Assembly: GCF_020283565.1 (NCBI RefSeq)
Contig: NC_060060.1
Location: 47,170,015-47,234,014, forward strand
Reading direction: 5' to 3'
DNA from: Trifolium pratense
Lineage: Eukaryota > Streptophyta > Magnoliopsida > Fabales > Fabaceae
DNA length: 64,000 nt
Shown here: positions 1-9,629 of the stretch, piece by piece
Layout of the letters: each line of letters starts with the position of its first letter
Numbering within the stretch: the first letter of the stretch is position 1
Translations under genes and position numbers: made by a program
The notes under the pieces: generated by a model
Told to the model about the DNA's origin: nothing
What the model saw: only the letters and a program-made list of their open reading frames with translations
Databases searched by the model: none

Positions 1-390
1 TTTCACGTCTGTTTTTTATTACAACCGACGTGGAATCTATTACTTTTTTGTGAATTCCATGAACAACCTTATAACTTTCCATCTTGAACCATCTGTTGAA
101 GGCGCGGTTCTAATTTTGAATGGACAGTTACACTTTTTCGATGAAGGTGACATGAAACTTTTTAAAGAGTCATATTTTCCACCTTTATCACACCCTAAAA
201 CCAACTTGCAATTTCTACCTCTTATTTCGTTTTTTTTATCTGACCGAGTAATGATAATACTGACTATATTGGCATCTCCAACATTTCGAGCCCATGTAAG
301 AACAACATCTGGTGTAGCAAATTTTTAATCAGTTGTAAAAACATCTGTAGTATCTACCAATATTTGACTTGTATTGTCGATTTGAGCCAT
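1..390 (-). pseudogene. FAR1-type DNA-binding domain fragment, copy 1
   Basis: Read on the minus strand from an ATG at 390, the frame encodes a start of the FAR1/MULE-transposase N-terminal (WRKY-like zinc) domain. It has a conserved VLTWARDVG segment, an RSDKKNG segment, a GRDKGGKY segment and a KKC...PFKIR segment. The same fragment is at 40788-41171. In this copy a TAA stands at codon 22 (325-327); the partner reads through there but has its own stop at codon 9. No rest of a transposase follows. Family assignment is by motif resemblance; FAR1-type domains occur in MULE transposases and in domesticated FHY3/FAR1 factors. Confidence 0.5.
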
Positions 391-445
391 ATCAGTTAAA
401 AAAAAAAAGAGAGAAAAATAAAATTAGCAAAACTGCTACAAGCCT

Positions 446-735
446 ATACCGGAACACTTTTTCGTTCTTGTTCAACACACCGGAACACGTATGTAATTAC
501 CGGAACACTTTTTTGTATACCGGAGCACTTTTTGTATACCGGGACATTTTTTTGTATACCGGGACACGGTATACAACACAATCGATTTTGCAAATTATAA
601 AACCGGAACGATTTTAAAAAGTGTTCCGGTAAGAAACTAGAAATTTAAGTAAACTGGAACACTTTGAAAAAGAATTCCGGTAAAGTTAACAAACCTGAAA
701 AAAAAACGTACCGGAACACTAGGTGTGATCTCACT
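446..735. repeat. Degenerate ACCGGAACAC motif array, copy 1
   Basis: About a dozen copies of a motif close to TACCGGAACACTTTTT occur in 290 bp, some inverted (GTTCCGGTAA). Several are broken by single changes (CCGGAGCAC, CCGGGACAC). They lie just upstream of the FAR1-like start codon. The same array is at 41226-41520. Clustered short motifs next to a transposase-like start are typical of transposase-binding subterminal regions, but that role is inference. Confidence 0.5.
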
Positions 736-1497
736 CTACCGGAAAAGTTACAAAATGACAAAGTGAAAAATAATAAAATATACTTAAATTTGATAAAGGT
801 AGAATGAGAATATTGGAAAATATGTTGGGTAGATGGAAGATGTTGGGGTAAAAAAAAAATCAGGAAGAGAATCTGCTCCCATTTTTCTTATATTCAAACA
901 CACTTTAGCCTCACAAAAGTAAAACATTTTGTGTATATTTGGTTATACAATGATAAAAAATAATGTCTTTTACGCCGGCCTAAATTTGTGTTTTTGAATT
1001 TTATTCTTTCTTCACAGAGATTAAGTCTTTTAATTTTTCTTTCTTTTGTTGTGATATCGTTGTCTGAGTGCGGCGTTGTGTTGTTAGTCGTCATTGGTAC
1101 GGCGTTTGATTTCCCGTCTTGTTGCGGTATTCGTTTAGTTTGTATTTGAAAGATCAACTTCAATCAATTGCAGATTCAATCAATAATTTGCGCATCGTTA
1201 CAGATCCGGAAGCATGGACATTCCAGTGACTTTAAATTTATCATGTTATTTGTAGGCATTATGCCGTTGTATGCTATTAACTTGGATGGTGCGAGTTTGT
1301 TCGCAGATTTATCCTTTTTATAGGCATTATCGTTATTTTATGTAAAAAAATGATAAAAAATAATTTTCAATAACTAATCGGTTAAAAGTAGTTCAAATGT
1401 TAATTTGTCATTGTATCCATTTACATAAAATTGAATTGAAAAATAAATTTAAATATAAAAGTCACACATATAATTAAAATCTACAAATTCAAACTTT

Positions 1498-1756
1498 AAA
1501 GGTAATTTGTAGAGAAAAAAAAAATATTTAACTTGCATCCAAATTGGAAACGGCATGGATACGGGCTATGAATCTAATATGAGTTTTGAATGGGGTTTGT
1601 CATGTTCCCTCTCACCCTGCAGGGTTCTTGGGATATCAATCTAATTATAGGTCAATTATGATAATTAACAGAGGTGATGATAACTTCTGACAGATGGACC
1701 AGCTTGTTTTCAAAGGACATATGGAAGGAGAATATAAGCTAGCATGATTTGATGTT
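1498..1756. other. Intergenic stretch left of the TR-GAG element
   Basis: AT-rich sequence without a supported gene. It ends in the TSD ACTAC (1757-1761). I see no recognisable coding motif. Confidence 0.4.
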
Positions 1757-1761
1757 ACTAC

Positions 1762-2550
1762 TGTTGTGAATTCGTTAATAAAATCACACCAATACGAAAC
1801 TTGATGTGTGGAGCAATTGAGTCAAGCAACCAATATCAAAGAGTTGATAGAGATGATGATAATAATAATCCAAAAAGCAAGTAAACAAATAAAAGAGAGA
1901 AGAGACACAAATCTTTGTTTACCCAGTTCGGTTAAAATAACCTAGTCTGGGGGAGAGAGCAGCCCTCCGTTCCACTAGAATCAAATAAGTCACTTACAAG
2001 CAATTCCCAAATTTGGGTTACAAGAATTAGCAAACCCTAACTCTACCCAAATCCCGAATTCCTTCCCGTGATGAAGAAACTCAATTTGACCTAGTCTACC
2101 CAAGGTGAACAAAGCAAACAATAAACCTTTGCCCTAGAATTATACCAAAAGAAAACCCATTTGTTCTCTCTCTAAAACCCTAGCCTTTGATGGTGGCAAA
2201 TCCTTATTGTTCCTTTCACTCTCTTATTTTTCTATGAATAAAGTGATCCCTATTTATAGAAAAATATATGCCAAAAAACTAGTAACAAATCTGTTTTAAA
2301 AATAAAACAAATCCAAGTCAGAGTACCCTCCAAGAAAAGATTTTTCCCAAAAAACAGCAAAACAACACATGCTGTCAAAACGCGCTGCGCCTGGGCGTGA
2401 GCTCCCACGCCTGGGCGTGAGAAGGCAGATTTGATCCCAATTCTGTACGCCTGGGCGCCAGCTCCCACGCCTGGGCGTGAGCAGGCAGAATCTCCCTAAA
2501 AACATGATTTTCTGACTTCTTGTTACCGAGATTTCAAGGCATATCCAACA
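1762..2550 (-). repeat. Left LTR (3' LTR) of TR-GAG element
   Basis: 789 bp, TG...CA borders. It includes a TATA-like segment (CTATTTATAG near 2250) and a GC-rich cluster at 2388-2485 with direct repeats of CGCCTGGGCGTGAG. It matches 4208-4995 apart from one A. Confidence 0.93.
2388..2485. repeat. GC-rich minisatellite inside the LTR
   Basis: Four copies of CGCCTGGGCG(TGAG/CCAG) separated by GCTCCCA or an AAGGCAG-type spacer. The same cluster is in the other LTR near 4834-4930. It stands out against the AT-rich LTR. Confidence 0.75.
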
Positions 2551-2620
2551 ATTCTCCACCTTGCCTTTAAATCGATGGTGATCCCATCAACCACCATGCT
2601 GCTCTCTCCATCTTGAACCT

Positions 2621-4162
2621 CTATTCAAGATCACCGGCCAAGTCCAAGTCCCACTTGAACCTTGACCTAGGCACCATCCTCCACTTGCTTCCCACAAGCT
2701 GTACCTCACCTTCATCCCTCGGAATGCCTTCCGCCCTCATGAAGATCTTGCCTCCCACTACCATAGGATGTTTGGTAGCACCCACAAGATTCACCGCACC
2801 CTCTTCAGCCCCCGGAGTAGCTAAGTCCGTCCTCCTGAAGAAACGCTTGTTCCCCACTATCACCGGCATTTTAGATAGCCCAACAAGCTTCACCATCCTT
2901 CGACCCCCGGAATGCCTTCCGTCCTCTCGAAGTATTGCTTGGCTCCGAACCCACCCTGGAATTTTAGGCGGTTCCACAAGCTGCAACATCAAACTCCCCT
3001 TGCATCCAACTACCTCCAGCAGTCCTACAAGTTCCCTAGTTTGATCACCGTTGCTTTCAATTGCCTCCCTGAAGATTCTCTCAAGGTCTTGCACTTCTTC
3101 AGATACAATTGAAACATAACCCACAAGGTCTCCATGGTCATCCCCCTTTGGTTCAACACTACCACCCTCCTCCCTATCTCCGATTAGATAGCCAAGGGTT
3201 AATGTTGACTGTCTACCACTATTGGAAGACTCCACCTCAAACTGAGTTTCCACCAAAGTATATTTACCATGATCTCCACCTTGTAACAAGCAAGACCTCT
3301 CCAACTCCTCTGAAACAGCCACCCCGAAATCCCCTAACTCTCCACCGTCACGAGCATCATCACCAGACACCACTAGTGCCTCTCCATACTCATAACCCTC
3401 ATACTCCGATGAGCCTTCAACAACATGAGCAGAATTATTGTCCTTCAACTCCGGACAATCCCTCTTGAAGTGACATTTCTTCTGACAATGGAAACAATTC
3501 CACTTGTCACCGCCCTTTCCCTTAGCCTTCCTACCTCTACCTCCACCTCTCCCACTTGAAACGTTTAAGGCATCCACACCGCTCTCCACCTTCAAGTTAT
3601 TTGACTTAGTTAGCTCTTTCGACCTCAAGGCCGATTGAACTTCCTCCAAGGTAACAGGGTTTTCCCTGCCGTAGAGCATGGTATCCTTGAAACTTTCATA
3701 GGATTTAGGTAACGTACATAGTAGATGTAGTGCTTTGTCTTCATCTTCTAGGTTCACCTCAAGGTTGGCTAAGTCATCAATAATCTTATTAAATTCCGCC
3801 AGTTGTTCCGTCATGGATTTCGTCTCCACCATTCGGTAAAAGAAGAGCTTTTGTTTCAGAAACTGCTTATGTGCCGCCGACTTGGTCATATACAATGAAT
3901 CAAGCTTAGCCCACATAGACGCAGCGTTGGTCTCCTTTGCAACTTCTCTCAACACATTGTCTCCGAGGCACAAGATGATAGCACTAACTGCTTTATCATT
4001 CAACTCAGTCTTCTCCGCGGCGGAGAGACCCGCCGGCATCCGTGCTTCCCCCTTCAAGGCCTCAACACACTTGTTATGGACTAAAACAGCCCTCATCTTC
4101 ACCTTCCACAACCCGTAGTCGTTACTACCGGTGAACTTCTCGATATCAAACTTTGAACCCAT
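2621..4162 (-). CDS. gag: Copia-like Gag with unusual C-terminal extension, 513 aa
   Basis: Uninterrupted ORF starting MGSKFDIEKFTGSND. The N-terminal two-fifths is a Copia/TNT1-type Gag: a DUF4219-like start, then a UBN2-type region with a LCTLPKSYESF segment. A CCHC zinc knuckle (CFHCQKKCHFKRDC) sits near residue 225; the usual Gly-His is Cys-His here. Beyond residue about 245, where a Copia polyprotein would carry protease, the chain is acidic. It then ends in four imperfect ~30-residue repeats based on LVGxxKxPxxVG. Gag should package RNA into particles; the extension's role is unknown. The ATG lies 46 bases inside the element from the right LTR, as expected for a gag start. No trace of pol is present. 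Confidence 0.88.
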   Translation of the reverse strand: MGSKFDIEKFTGSNDYGLWKVKMRAVLVHNKCVEALKGEARMPAGLSAAEKTELNDKAVSAIILCLGDNVLREVAKETNAASMWAKLDSLYMTKSAAHKQFLKQKLFFYRMVETKSMTEQLAEFNKIIDDLANLEVNLEDEDKALHLLCTLPKSYESFKDTMLYGRENPVTLEEVQSALRSKELTKSNNLKVESGVDALNVSSGRGGGRGRKAKGKGGDKWNCFHCQKKCHFKRDCPELKDNNSAHVVEGSSEYEGYEYGEALVVSGDDARDGGELGDFGVAVSEELERSCLLQGGDHGKYTLVETQFEVESSNSGRQSTLTLGYLIGDREEGGSVEPKGDDHGDLVGYVSIVSEEVQDLERIFREAIESNGDQTRELVGLLEVVGCKGSLMLQLVEPPKIPGWVRSQAILREDGRHSGGRRMVKLVGLSKMPVIVGNKRFFRRTDLATPGAEEGAVNLVGATKHPMVVGGKIFMRAEGIPRDEGEVQLVGSKWRMVPRSRFKWDLDLAGDLE

Positions 4163-4187
4163 GGCACTTGATTATCGAATGATCCTT

Positions 4188-4205
4188 GCCCCACGGTGGG
4201 CGCCA
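4188..4205 (-). promoter_or_regulatory. Primer-binding site of TR-GAG element
   Basis: On the minus strand, two bases inside the 5' LTR end, TGGCGCCCACCGTGGGGC starts with TGG, as needed to pair with the CCA end of a tRNA. The tRNA identity is not assigned. The Tat elements further right use a related TGGCGCC site. Confidence 0.7.
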
Positions 4206-4207
4206 AT

Positions 4208-4995
4208 TGTTGTGAATTCGTTAATAAAATCACACCAATACGAAACTTGATGTGTGGAGCAATTGAGTCAAGCAACCAATATCAAAGAGTTGATAGAGAT
4301 GATGATAATAATAATCCAAAAAGCAAGTAAACAAATAAAAGAGAGAAGAGACACAAATCTTTGTTTACCCAGTTCGGTTAAAATAACCTAGTCTGGGGGA
4401 GAGAGCAGCCCTCCGTTCCACTAGAATCAAATAAGTCACTTACAAGCAATTCCCAAATTTGGGTTACAAGAATTAGCAAACCCTAACTCTACCCAAATCC
4501 CGAATTCCTTCCCGTGATGAAGAAACTCAATTTGACCTAGTCTACCCAAGGTGAACAAAGCAAACAATAAACCTTTGCCCTAGAATTATACCAAAAGAAA
4601 ACCCATTTGTTCTCTCTCTAAAACCCTAGCCTTTGATGGTGGCAAATCCTTATTGTTCCTTTCACTCTCTTATTTTTCTATGAATAAAGTGATCCCTATT
4701 TATAGAAAAATATATGCCAAAAAACTAGTAACAAATCTGTTTTAAAAATAAAACAAATCCAAGTCAGAGTACCCTCCAAGAAAAGATTTTTCCCAAAAAC
4801 AGCAAAACAACACATGCTGTCAAAACGCGCTGCGCCTGGGCGTGAGCTCCCACGCCTGGGCGTGAGAAGGCAGATTTGATCCCAATTCTGTACGCCTGGG
4901 CGCCAGCTCCCACGCCTGGGCGTGAGCAGGCAGAATCTCCCTAAAAACATGATTTTCTGACTTCTTGTTACCGAGATTTCAAGGCATATCCAACA
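4208..4995 (-). repeat. Right LTR (5' LTR) of TR-GAG element
   Basis: 788 bp, TG...CA, followed by TSD ACTAC at 4996-5000. Promoter LTR for minus-strand transcription of gag. Confidence 0.93.
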
Positions 4996-5000
4996 ACTAC

Positions 5001-5827
5001 TTATGGTTGTTGGTTGTGCTATAGTTTGTTTATGCCTTGCCTTTCTTGTCGTATTTGTGATCTTTGGCTGGTGTTTGTCATCCGTGATACAGTTCAAGAA
5101 ACATTGGTATGTGATACGTTGTCCTGTGTTAGACTTGTATAGATTGGTGTTGTTGAGTTTGGTACAAGTTTTTGTGTCACTGTCATGGGTCTGTTACAAT
5201 TTCTTATTTTTGTGCTATATTGAATCTGGTATAGGGTGCATGACTCATTGTACTAGCTTAATATTTTTTTATAGGAATTTTATCAACCTTCTCACAATTT
5301 AATAGAGGAATTTTATCCGTAGAGAAGATTTCTTAACTGTATTTCACAAACTGTAAGGCATCAATTGATATTAGTAAGAAAGAAATTGCTCTGCAGCTTT
5401 AGCCAGCAAATTTTTGGATCTGTTTGAATTTACGAATTTGACTTAACTAAGAAAAAATTGAATGTATTATTGAAATGTCAAGTATCAAAGTGTCTTCACA
5501 AGTAGCATTCTTTTATACCTTTGTTCAAATCATTTGAAAGTTTGTTCCTGAATGTTTCAGATTCTGAAATTCAGGATTTAGTACCTACCTAAGGGGGGAC
5601 CTTATTTTTTGGTTCAAGCAGTATCACTAACTTTGACCATATGTATTTAGCATAAATGACCGAGCTTGGATTACTTAAAAATAGAATTTGGCCACCGTTT
5701 GTGCAAAGAAAAAAAGTTACATTATAAATCTTAGATTTGATTTACTGGTGAGGGCTTTAAGTACAATGCATGAGGTACTAAATTCGATCTCATTGGCTAC
5801 TGTGAAAAAAAAGGTTACATTATGTTA
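5001..5827. other. Intergenic stretch, no gene seen
   Basis: Before the TR-GAG insertion this joined 1756. A 99-residue hydrophobic frame at 5003-5302 has no recognisable motif. At about 5745-5815 a segment with an AAATTCGATCTC box and a following A-run is faintly SINE-like, too degenerate to call. Confidence 0.4.
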
Positions 5828-5836
5828 TAGTTTTTA

Positions 5837-6740
5837 GGGTTAAATAAGTTTTTGTTCCCTATAAATATCTCGAATTTTATTTTTAGTCCCTATAAAAAAT
5901 TTCAGCAACTTTTGGTTCTTCAATTATTTTCTATCACTTCATACTTTTAATTAAACTTTTGTGTACTTTCACATTTTTCAATGATTTTATGTATTCATGT
6001 TTATAATATTATAAGAACTCCTCCCACAAAAATTTAGAATTTTTTAACGTATGATGAATTATTTATGAATTTTTATTTGAAAAAAACTGAAAAGTAATAT
6101 TTAATTCCTCCCTTGTTAAGAAAATTTAAACTTTTGCAAGAGAGATTCATATAATGTATTAAACATGATCGTAGAAAAAAGAATTAAATTAAGTGATATA
6201 AATGAGTTGACCGAAAAACATGGACCAAAAATAATGACAGAAAATATTTGAGTGACAAAGTGTTTTTGACCAAACCACAAGAAGGGCGATAACCTCTTAG
6301 ATCGGCAGATGTTATGGTGTATGGATGGGTAGGCGGAAAGCATGCATCGGTGGATTTGACTGGAGTTTCGCCACTTGTTGGATTGAGAGTTGAGACTTTT
6401 ACTGTGGGACAGACAACCCTCAAAGTTGCTTAAAGAAAAGTGACCAAACATGAGAAAATATGTTCTGACAATAAATATGCTTTTATACCACTTTTGGCTT
6501 CCTCTCACCAGAGGTTGTGAGTCTTCTGCAAGAGTTCAAAAGGTTATGTGAATAACAATGTTGTGTCTCCTAGAGCTATGAATGTTGTTTTTAAGAAAAT
6601 TGGTTTTGTCATTAAAAAAATATTAGCGACATAGCTTGTTGCCCGTTTGTAATTACCCAATATTTATTTATTCAACTTTAATTATATGGATCGAAAACAA
6701 AATTTAGGATATTTATATGGACCAAAAACATGTTTAACCC
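5837..6740 (+). mobile_element. MULE-type non-autonomous element carrying a coding fragment
   Basis: Terminal inverted repeats GGGTTAAATAAGTTTTTG / (rc) GGGTTAAACATGTTTTTG continue into (T)CC(C/A)TATAAATAT, about 35 bp in all. The element is flanked by a perfect 9-bp direct repeat TAGTTTTTA (5828-5836 and 6741-6749). A 9-bp TSD with G-starting ends is the Mutator signature. There is no transposase. The interior holds a degraded coding fragment (6290-6610), so this is a Pack-MULE-like arrangement. Ends of this type are abundant in legumes (established knowledge). Confidence 0.8.
6290..6610 (+). pseudogene. Degraded fragment of a plant RT-associated repeat protein
   Basis: In one frame the sequence reads LRSADVMVYGWVGGKHA followed by VDLTGVSPLVGL, then a TAA at 6431-6433. 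After the stop comes a KVTKHEK...KYAFIPL segment, then a frameshift in the AP-E-V-xLLQ region, and a PRAMNVVFKKIGFVI tail. These blocks resemble a conserved segment downstream of RT-like domains in legume repeat proteins, often labelled auxilin-like or reverse-transcriptase-like. At least one stop and one frameshift make it non-functional. The identification is from memory of the motif and is moderate. Confidence 0.5.
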
Positions 6741-7029
6741 TAGTTTTTACAAACAAAACTCAAATGAAAATAAATGTAAAGGGTAAAATGTGTTTTTGGT
6801 CCTTGTAATGTTAATGAATTTGGGTATTAGTCCCTAAACAAATTTCTTTCAATTTGCCCATGTAATTTCAAATTATTTTCGTTTTAGTCATTAATGTGGC
6901 TATGTCACACAAAAACGTTGACATAATCATAATCTTGTTTCACACATATTAAGAAATTTGTTATAGATAAGGGGCGGGTTCGTCACTTAGTTTGGTTGAC
7001 AACCACTTGAAATATATGGAAATACATGA

Positions 7030-7265
7030 ATAATACTATCTTCAAAGGAGCCATCCCGGACACGTCGTCTCTATTAGAGGATATTAAGCTTTTTTCTTGG
7101 CTATGGTTTTCTTGTCATATTATGGCCGTAATGCTTGTATTTCATTTCCTAGTTGGTGTTTAGACCCGGTGTCTTGTATTCAAAGTTCTTGACTTTTTGA
7201 TGTCAATTGTAAGGGTTTGAGTACCCCTTGTACTCCCTTATAATAATACTCTTTGTTTATAAAAA
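7030..7265 (+). pseudogene. 3' end of a LINE, degraded
   Basis: The frame reads LLEDIKLFSWLWFSCH, then after a one-base slip the pattern R-N-x-x-x-SFPSWCLDP. This matches the C-terminal end of plant LINE RT ORFs (W-x-W ... W-C-x-x-P). It is followed by about 110 bp of 3'UTR-like sequence ending in an A/T-rich tail near 7265. No other LINE domain is present. Confidence 0.5.
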
Positions 7266-8544
7266 AATTGTTATTTTTACTAAAGTATCCCTTATAATAC
7301 ATTAAATTTGCATCGAGACTTGTAGTAATGTTAAAAAGTGGAACAACTAATTATGGGTACTTTTGGAATGATAGCATTTAGTAAACTTACTTTTGCTTAT
7401 ATTTGAGGCCAAACTATTTTGTTGACTTTTGCTTATAAATAAAGTCGGAGACGGTATATCCAAAATAATTACACATGAATGAAAGGTAGGCGGACAACAA
7501 GTTGCGCGCCGCTAAACTTTTTTACCTTGCCACCACTACAATTTGAAAACTCATCTCACCTTCTTCAAATAGGGATGGCAACAGGTAGGGTCGGGTGCGG
7601 GTTTTACCCTTCCCAAACCCGCTTCCAAAACCACAACTCGAACTCTAAGGCTGTTCGGGTGGCAAAACAAAACTCACACCCACACCTGTTGGGTTCGAAT
7701 TTTTCTACCCAAATCCGAACCCGCAGCAAGAACACGCAAAATTAATTACTTGCCCGATCCCGACTTGAACTCGGCCCAAATTCATTGACCTTTTCCCTTT
7801 TCATGACAAGATTCCAACATTCAAATATTTTTTTGCAACAAAAAAACTATAAAATTGTAAATAAAATGCTGTACAACAAATTGAAGCTATGTACTAATTT
7901 TTTTTATAAAAGTTACAAACTTTGTATAAAACATAGAATATTTATACACTTATATATACATAGGGATAATAAGTAATTTAACATCGTGATTACGGGTTTC
8001 GGGTGCAAGTTTGAATAATCTCAAACCCGAACTCATAGTATCTGGTGTCACTCAAACTCATAGTATGTGGTCCAAATTTAAATGCACATACTGGACACGG
8101 GAGAGGATCTGCTCCCTAATATGAGTAATGATAGCCTGTCACTAATAAGAGATTATCGTCGTAATAAAAAATATCGATTCATAGGGACTAATGAGAAACA
8201 AAGTAAAATTTTATAGAACAAGAGATAAAATTAGGGCCGAGCATTGGACGAATTTGATTGGGTTTTGGGTCAAAAATTGTTAAACCCTTTTTTTTTACTA
8301 TACAAAAATTGCTAAACTCTTAAAAACCGCATCATCTTAATTTGGATCCAATCCAACCGTCTACATCTCTAGTTTGTTTGGGTGCCGGGTCATACGGGTG
8401 ACCGATAGAGCAAATCAGTTTTACCGAGTTAAATTAAAACTTTGTTACTGCATTTAAAATTTCATTGATCAATAAATTTTCATTTTTCAAATAATTTAAC
8501 ACCTAGACAAGACAAAGATAGAAAAACTAGATAAACAAGGTGCA
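7266..8544. other. Intergenic stretch with hAT-like debris
   Basis: From 7570 a block starting TAGGGATGGCAACAGG and rich in GGGTCGGG / ACCCG strings looks like a hAT-type terminus. I cannot find a matching opposite end or TSD. A second GGGTTTTGGG/CCGGGTCA-rich block lies at 8230-8420. No supported gene. Confidence 0.4.
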
Positions 8545-8552
8545 ATTAGGGG

Positions 8553-9219
8553 TAGAGCTGTCAAAAATGGGTCGGGTTGATGGACCGACCGATTAGGCCA
8601 CGGGTTTGGGCGGATCATGCCTAAAAAAACCTAGCCCAATTGAAACCGGACATTTTTGGCCCATGCCCACGTAGCCCAAATGAAAATTGGGCTGGGCCGG
8701 GATAGCCCAGTGGGCTTCGGGACGACCCGTTAACAAAAAATTTATGTCATTTTTGTAAAAATAATATCGATTAAAACATAAAAAATTATCATCTAATTGA
8801 AAATTTATTATGAAAAATATAGTTAAATGTGTAAACATAATAAAAAGGATCATATTTACCTAAAACTCTTTGAAAAACTTAGTTTATAATTTATTAATTT
8901 GATTTTATTTCTTTTATAAGAATCAAACTTGAGTTTAATTGATATTTAGTGCTGATGTAAAAATTATTTACACTTGCATAAAATTATATTCAATAAAATT
9001 GATAATTATGAGGAATTAATACATCAAAATCATGTAAAAAAAGATCGAATAAATGAGAAAAAATAAAATAAAATGGGTCGGGCCAGACCCATTAGCCCAC
9101 GTGGCCCACACGGGCTGGCCGGACTCATAAATGTGTAGCGCAATAATATCTGTGCCGGGCCAGGCTAGCCCATATATTGTCTGGCCCACTGGGCCGGGGC
9201 AGCCTATTTGACAGCTCTA
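8553..9219. mobile_element. hAT-type non-autonomous element, 667 bp
   Basis: Inverted ends TAGAGCTGTCAAAAATGGG and (rc) TAGAGCTGTCAAATAGGC are flanked by a perfect 8-bp TSD ATTAGGGG (8545-8552 and 9220-9227). Both are hAT signatures. The ends are rich in GGGCC/GGCCC strings that pair with each other; the middle is AT-rich and has no transposase frame. Confidence 0.85.
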
Positions 9220-9227
9220 ATTAGGGG

Positions 9228-9629
9228 TGACAATTTTTTTAAATATTTTTTTTTTATAATTTAAATACTAAATATTAAAAATTGTTAATTTTTTCAGATT
9301 AAAATTAAAATTTCAAAATAGGGAAATTGAACCCTAATTTTCATTTAACCCCAAATTTCTATTTCTATTCATTCATTCTCTTTATTCATAGCATTCTCTT
9401 CCGCCAACTATTCCCTAAGAATCGCGTTCTCAATAATTTGGCTTAAAAGGTTAGTTTCCATTTATACTGAAATTTGCATTGCAGATCATGTTTCTTTGTG
9501 TTGTTAAATTGGAAAATGCATTCATTCATGGTTTTGTTTCTTAGCTCAAATTGTTCTTGGTTTTTGTTGTTTGAAGGGTTTTGTATTGCGGTGTTGCGAA
9601 TCTCTCTCTAACACATAAGATCATCAACA
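9228..9629 (+). promoter_or_regulatory. Upstream region and probable 5'UTR of the PPR gene
   Basis: A C/T-rich tract at 9355-9420 is followed by AAAAGGTTAGTTT (possible 5' splice site near 9450) and later TTGAAGGG before the ATG, so a 5'UTR intron is possible. The hAT element ends about 400 bp before the start codon. Confidence 0.35.

Larger units (their letters stand above)
1..1497. repeat. Decayed DNA-transposon copy, partner of 40571-42345
   Basis: This stretch matches 40788-42345 almost base for base, with scattered substitutions and small indels; the match fades near 1497. It starts before the window. The partner copy shows a CACTA-like end (CACTAGTACAAAATGG at 40571) that this copy would carry to the left of position 1. 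Contents in order: a FAR1-like coding fragment on the minus strand (1-390), an array of degenerate ACCGGAACAC motifs (446-735), then AT-rich sequence. An 89-residue open frame at 894-1163 (-) is open in both copies, but overall nucleotide similarity alone explains that. Inference: non-autonomous or truncated transposon derivative. Confidence 0.6.
1762..4995 (-). mobile_element. Complete non-autonomous LTR retrotransposon, TR-GAG type (Copia-like Gag only)
   Basis: Two LTRs (1762-2550 and 4208-4995) begin TGTTGTGAA and end CCAACA. They differ by one base in an A-run as far as I can see. The element is flanked by a perfect 5-bp TSD, ACTAC, at 1757-1761 and 4996-5000. Sense is the minus strand: a primer-binding site follows the right LTR and a purine-rich tract (AAGGTGGAGAAT) abuts the left LTR. 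The 1.66-kb interior encodes one Gag-like ORF and no protease, integrase or RT. Such Gag-only elements (TR-GAG class) need a partner element for mobility. Near-identical LTRs mean recent insertion. Confidence 0.93.

Noticed and set aside
894..1163. 89-residue minus-strand frame shared with 41671-41940
   Set aside because: Both copies keep it open, but the surrounding non-coding DNA is equally similar, and residue changes are frequent for its length.
2250..2559. Open frames inside the TR-GAG LTR with CLLTPRRGSWRPG-like repeats
   Set aside because: They are frame readings of the LTR minisatellite; they recur in the other LTR and have no gene context.
5745..5815. Possible SINE with an AAATTCGATCTC box
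   Set aside because: Box A is not recognisable and no TSD is seen.
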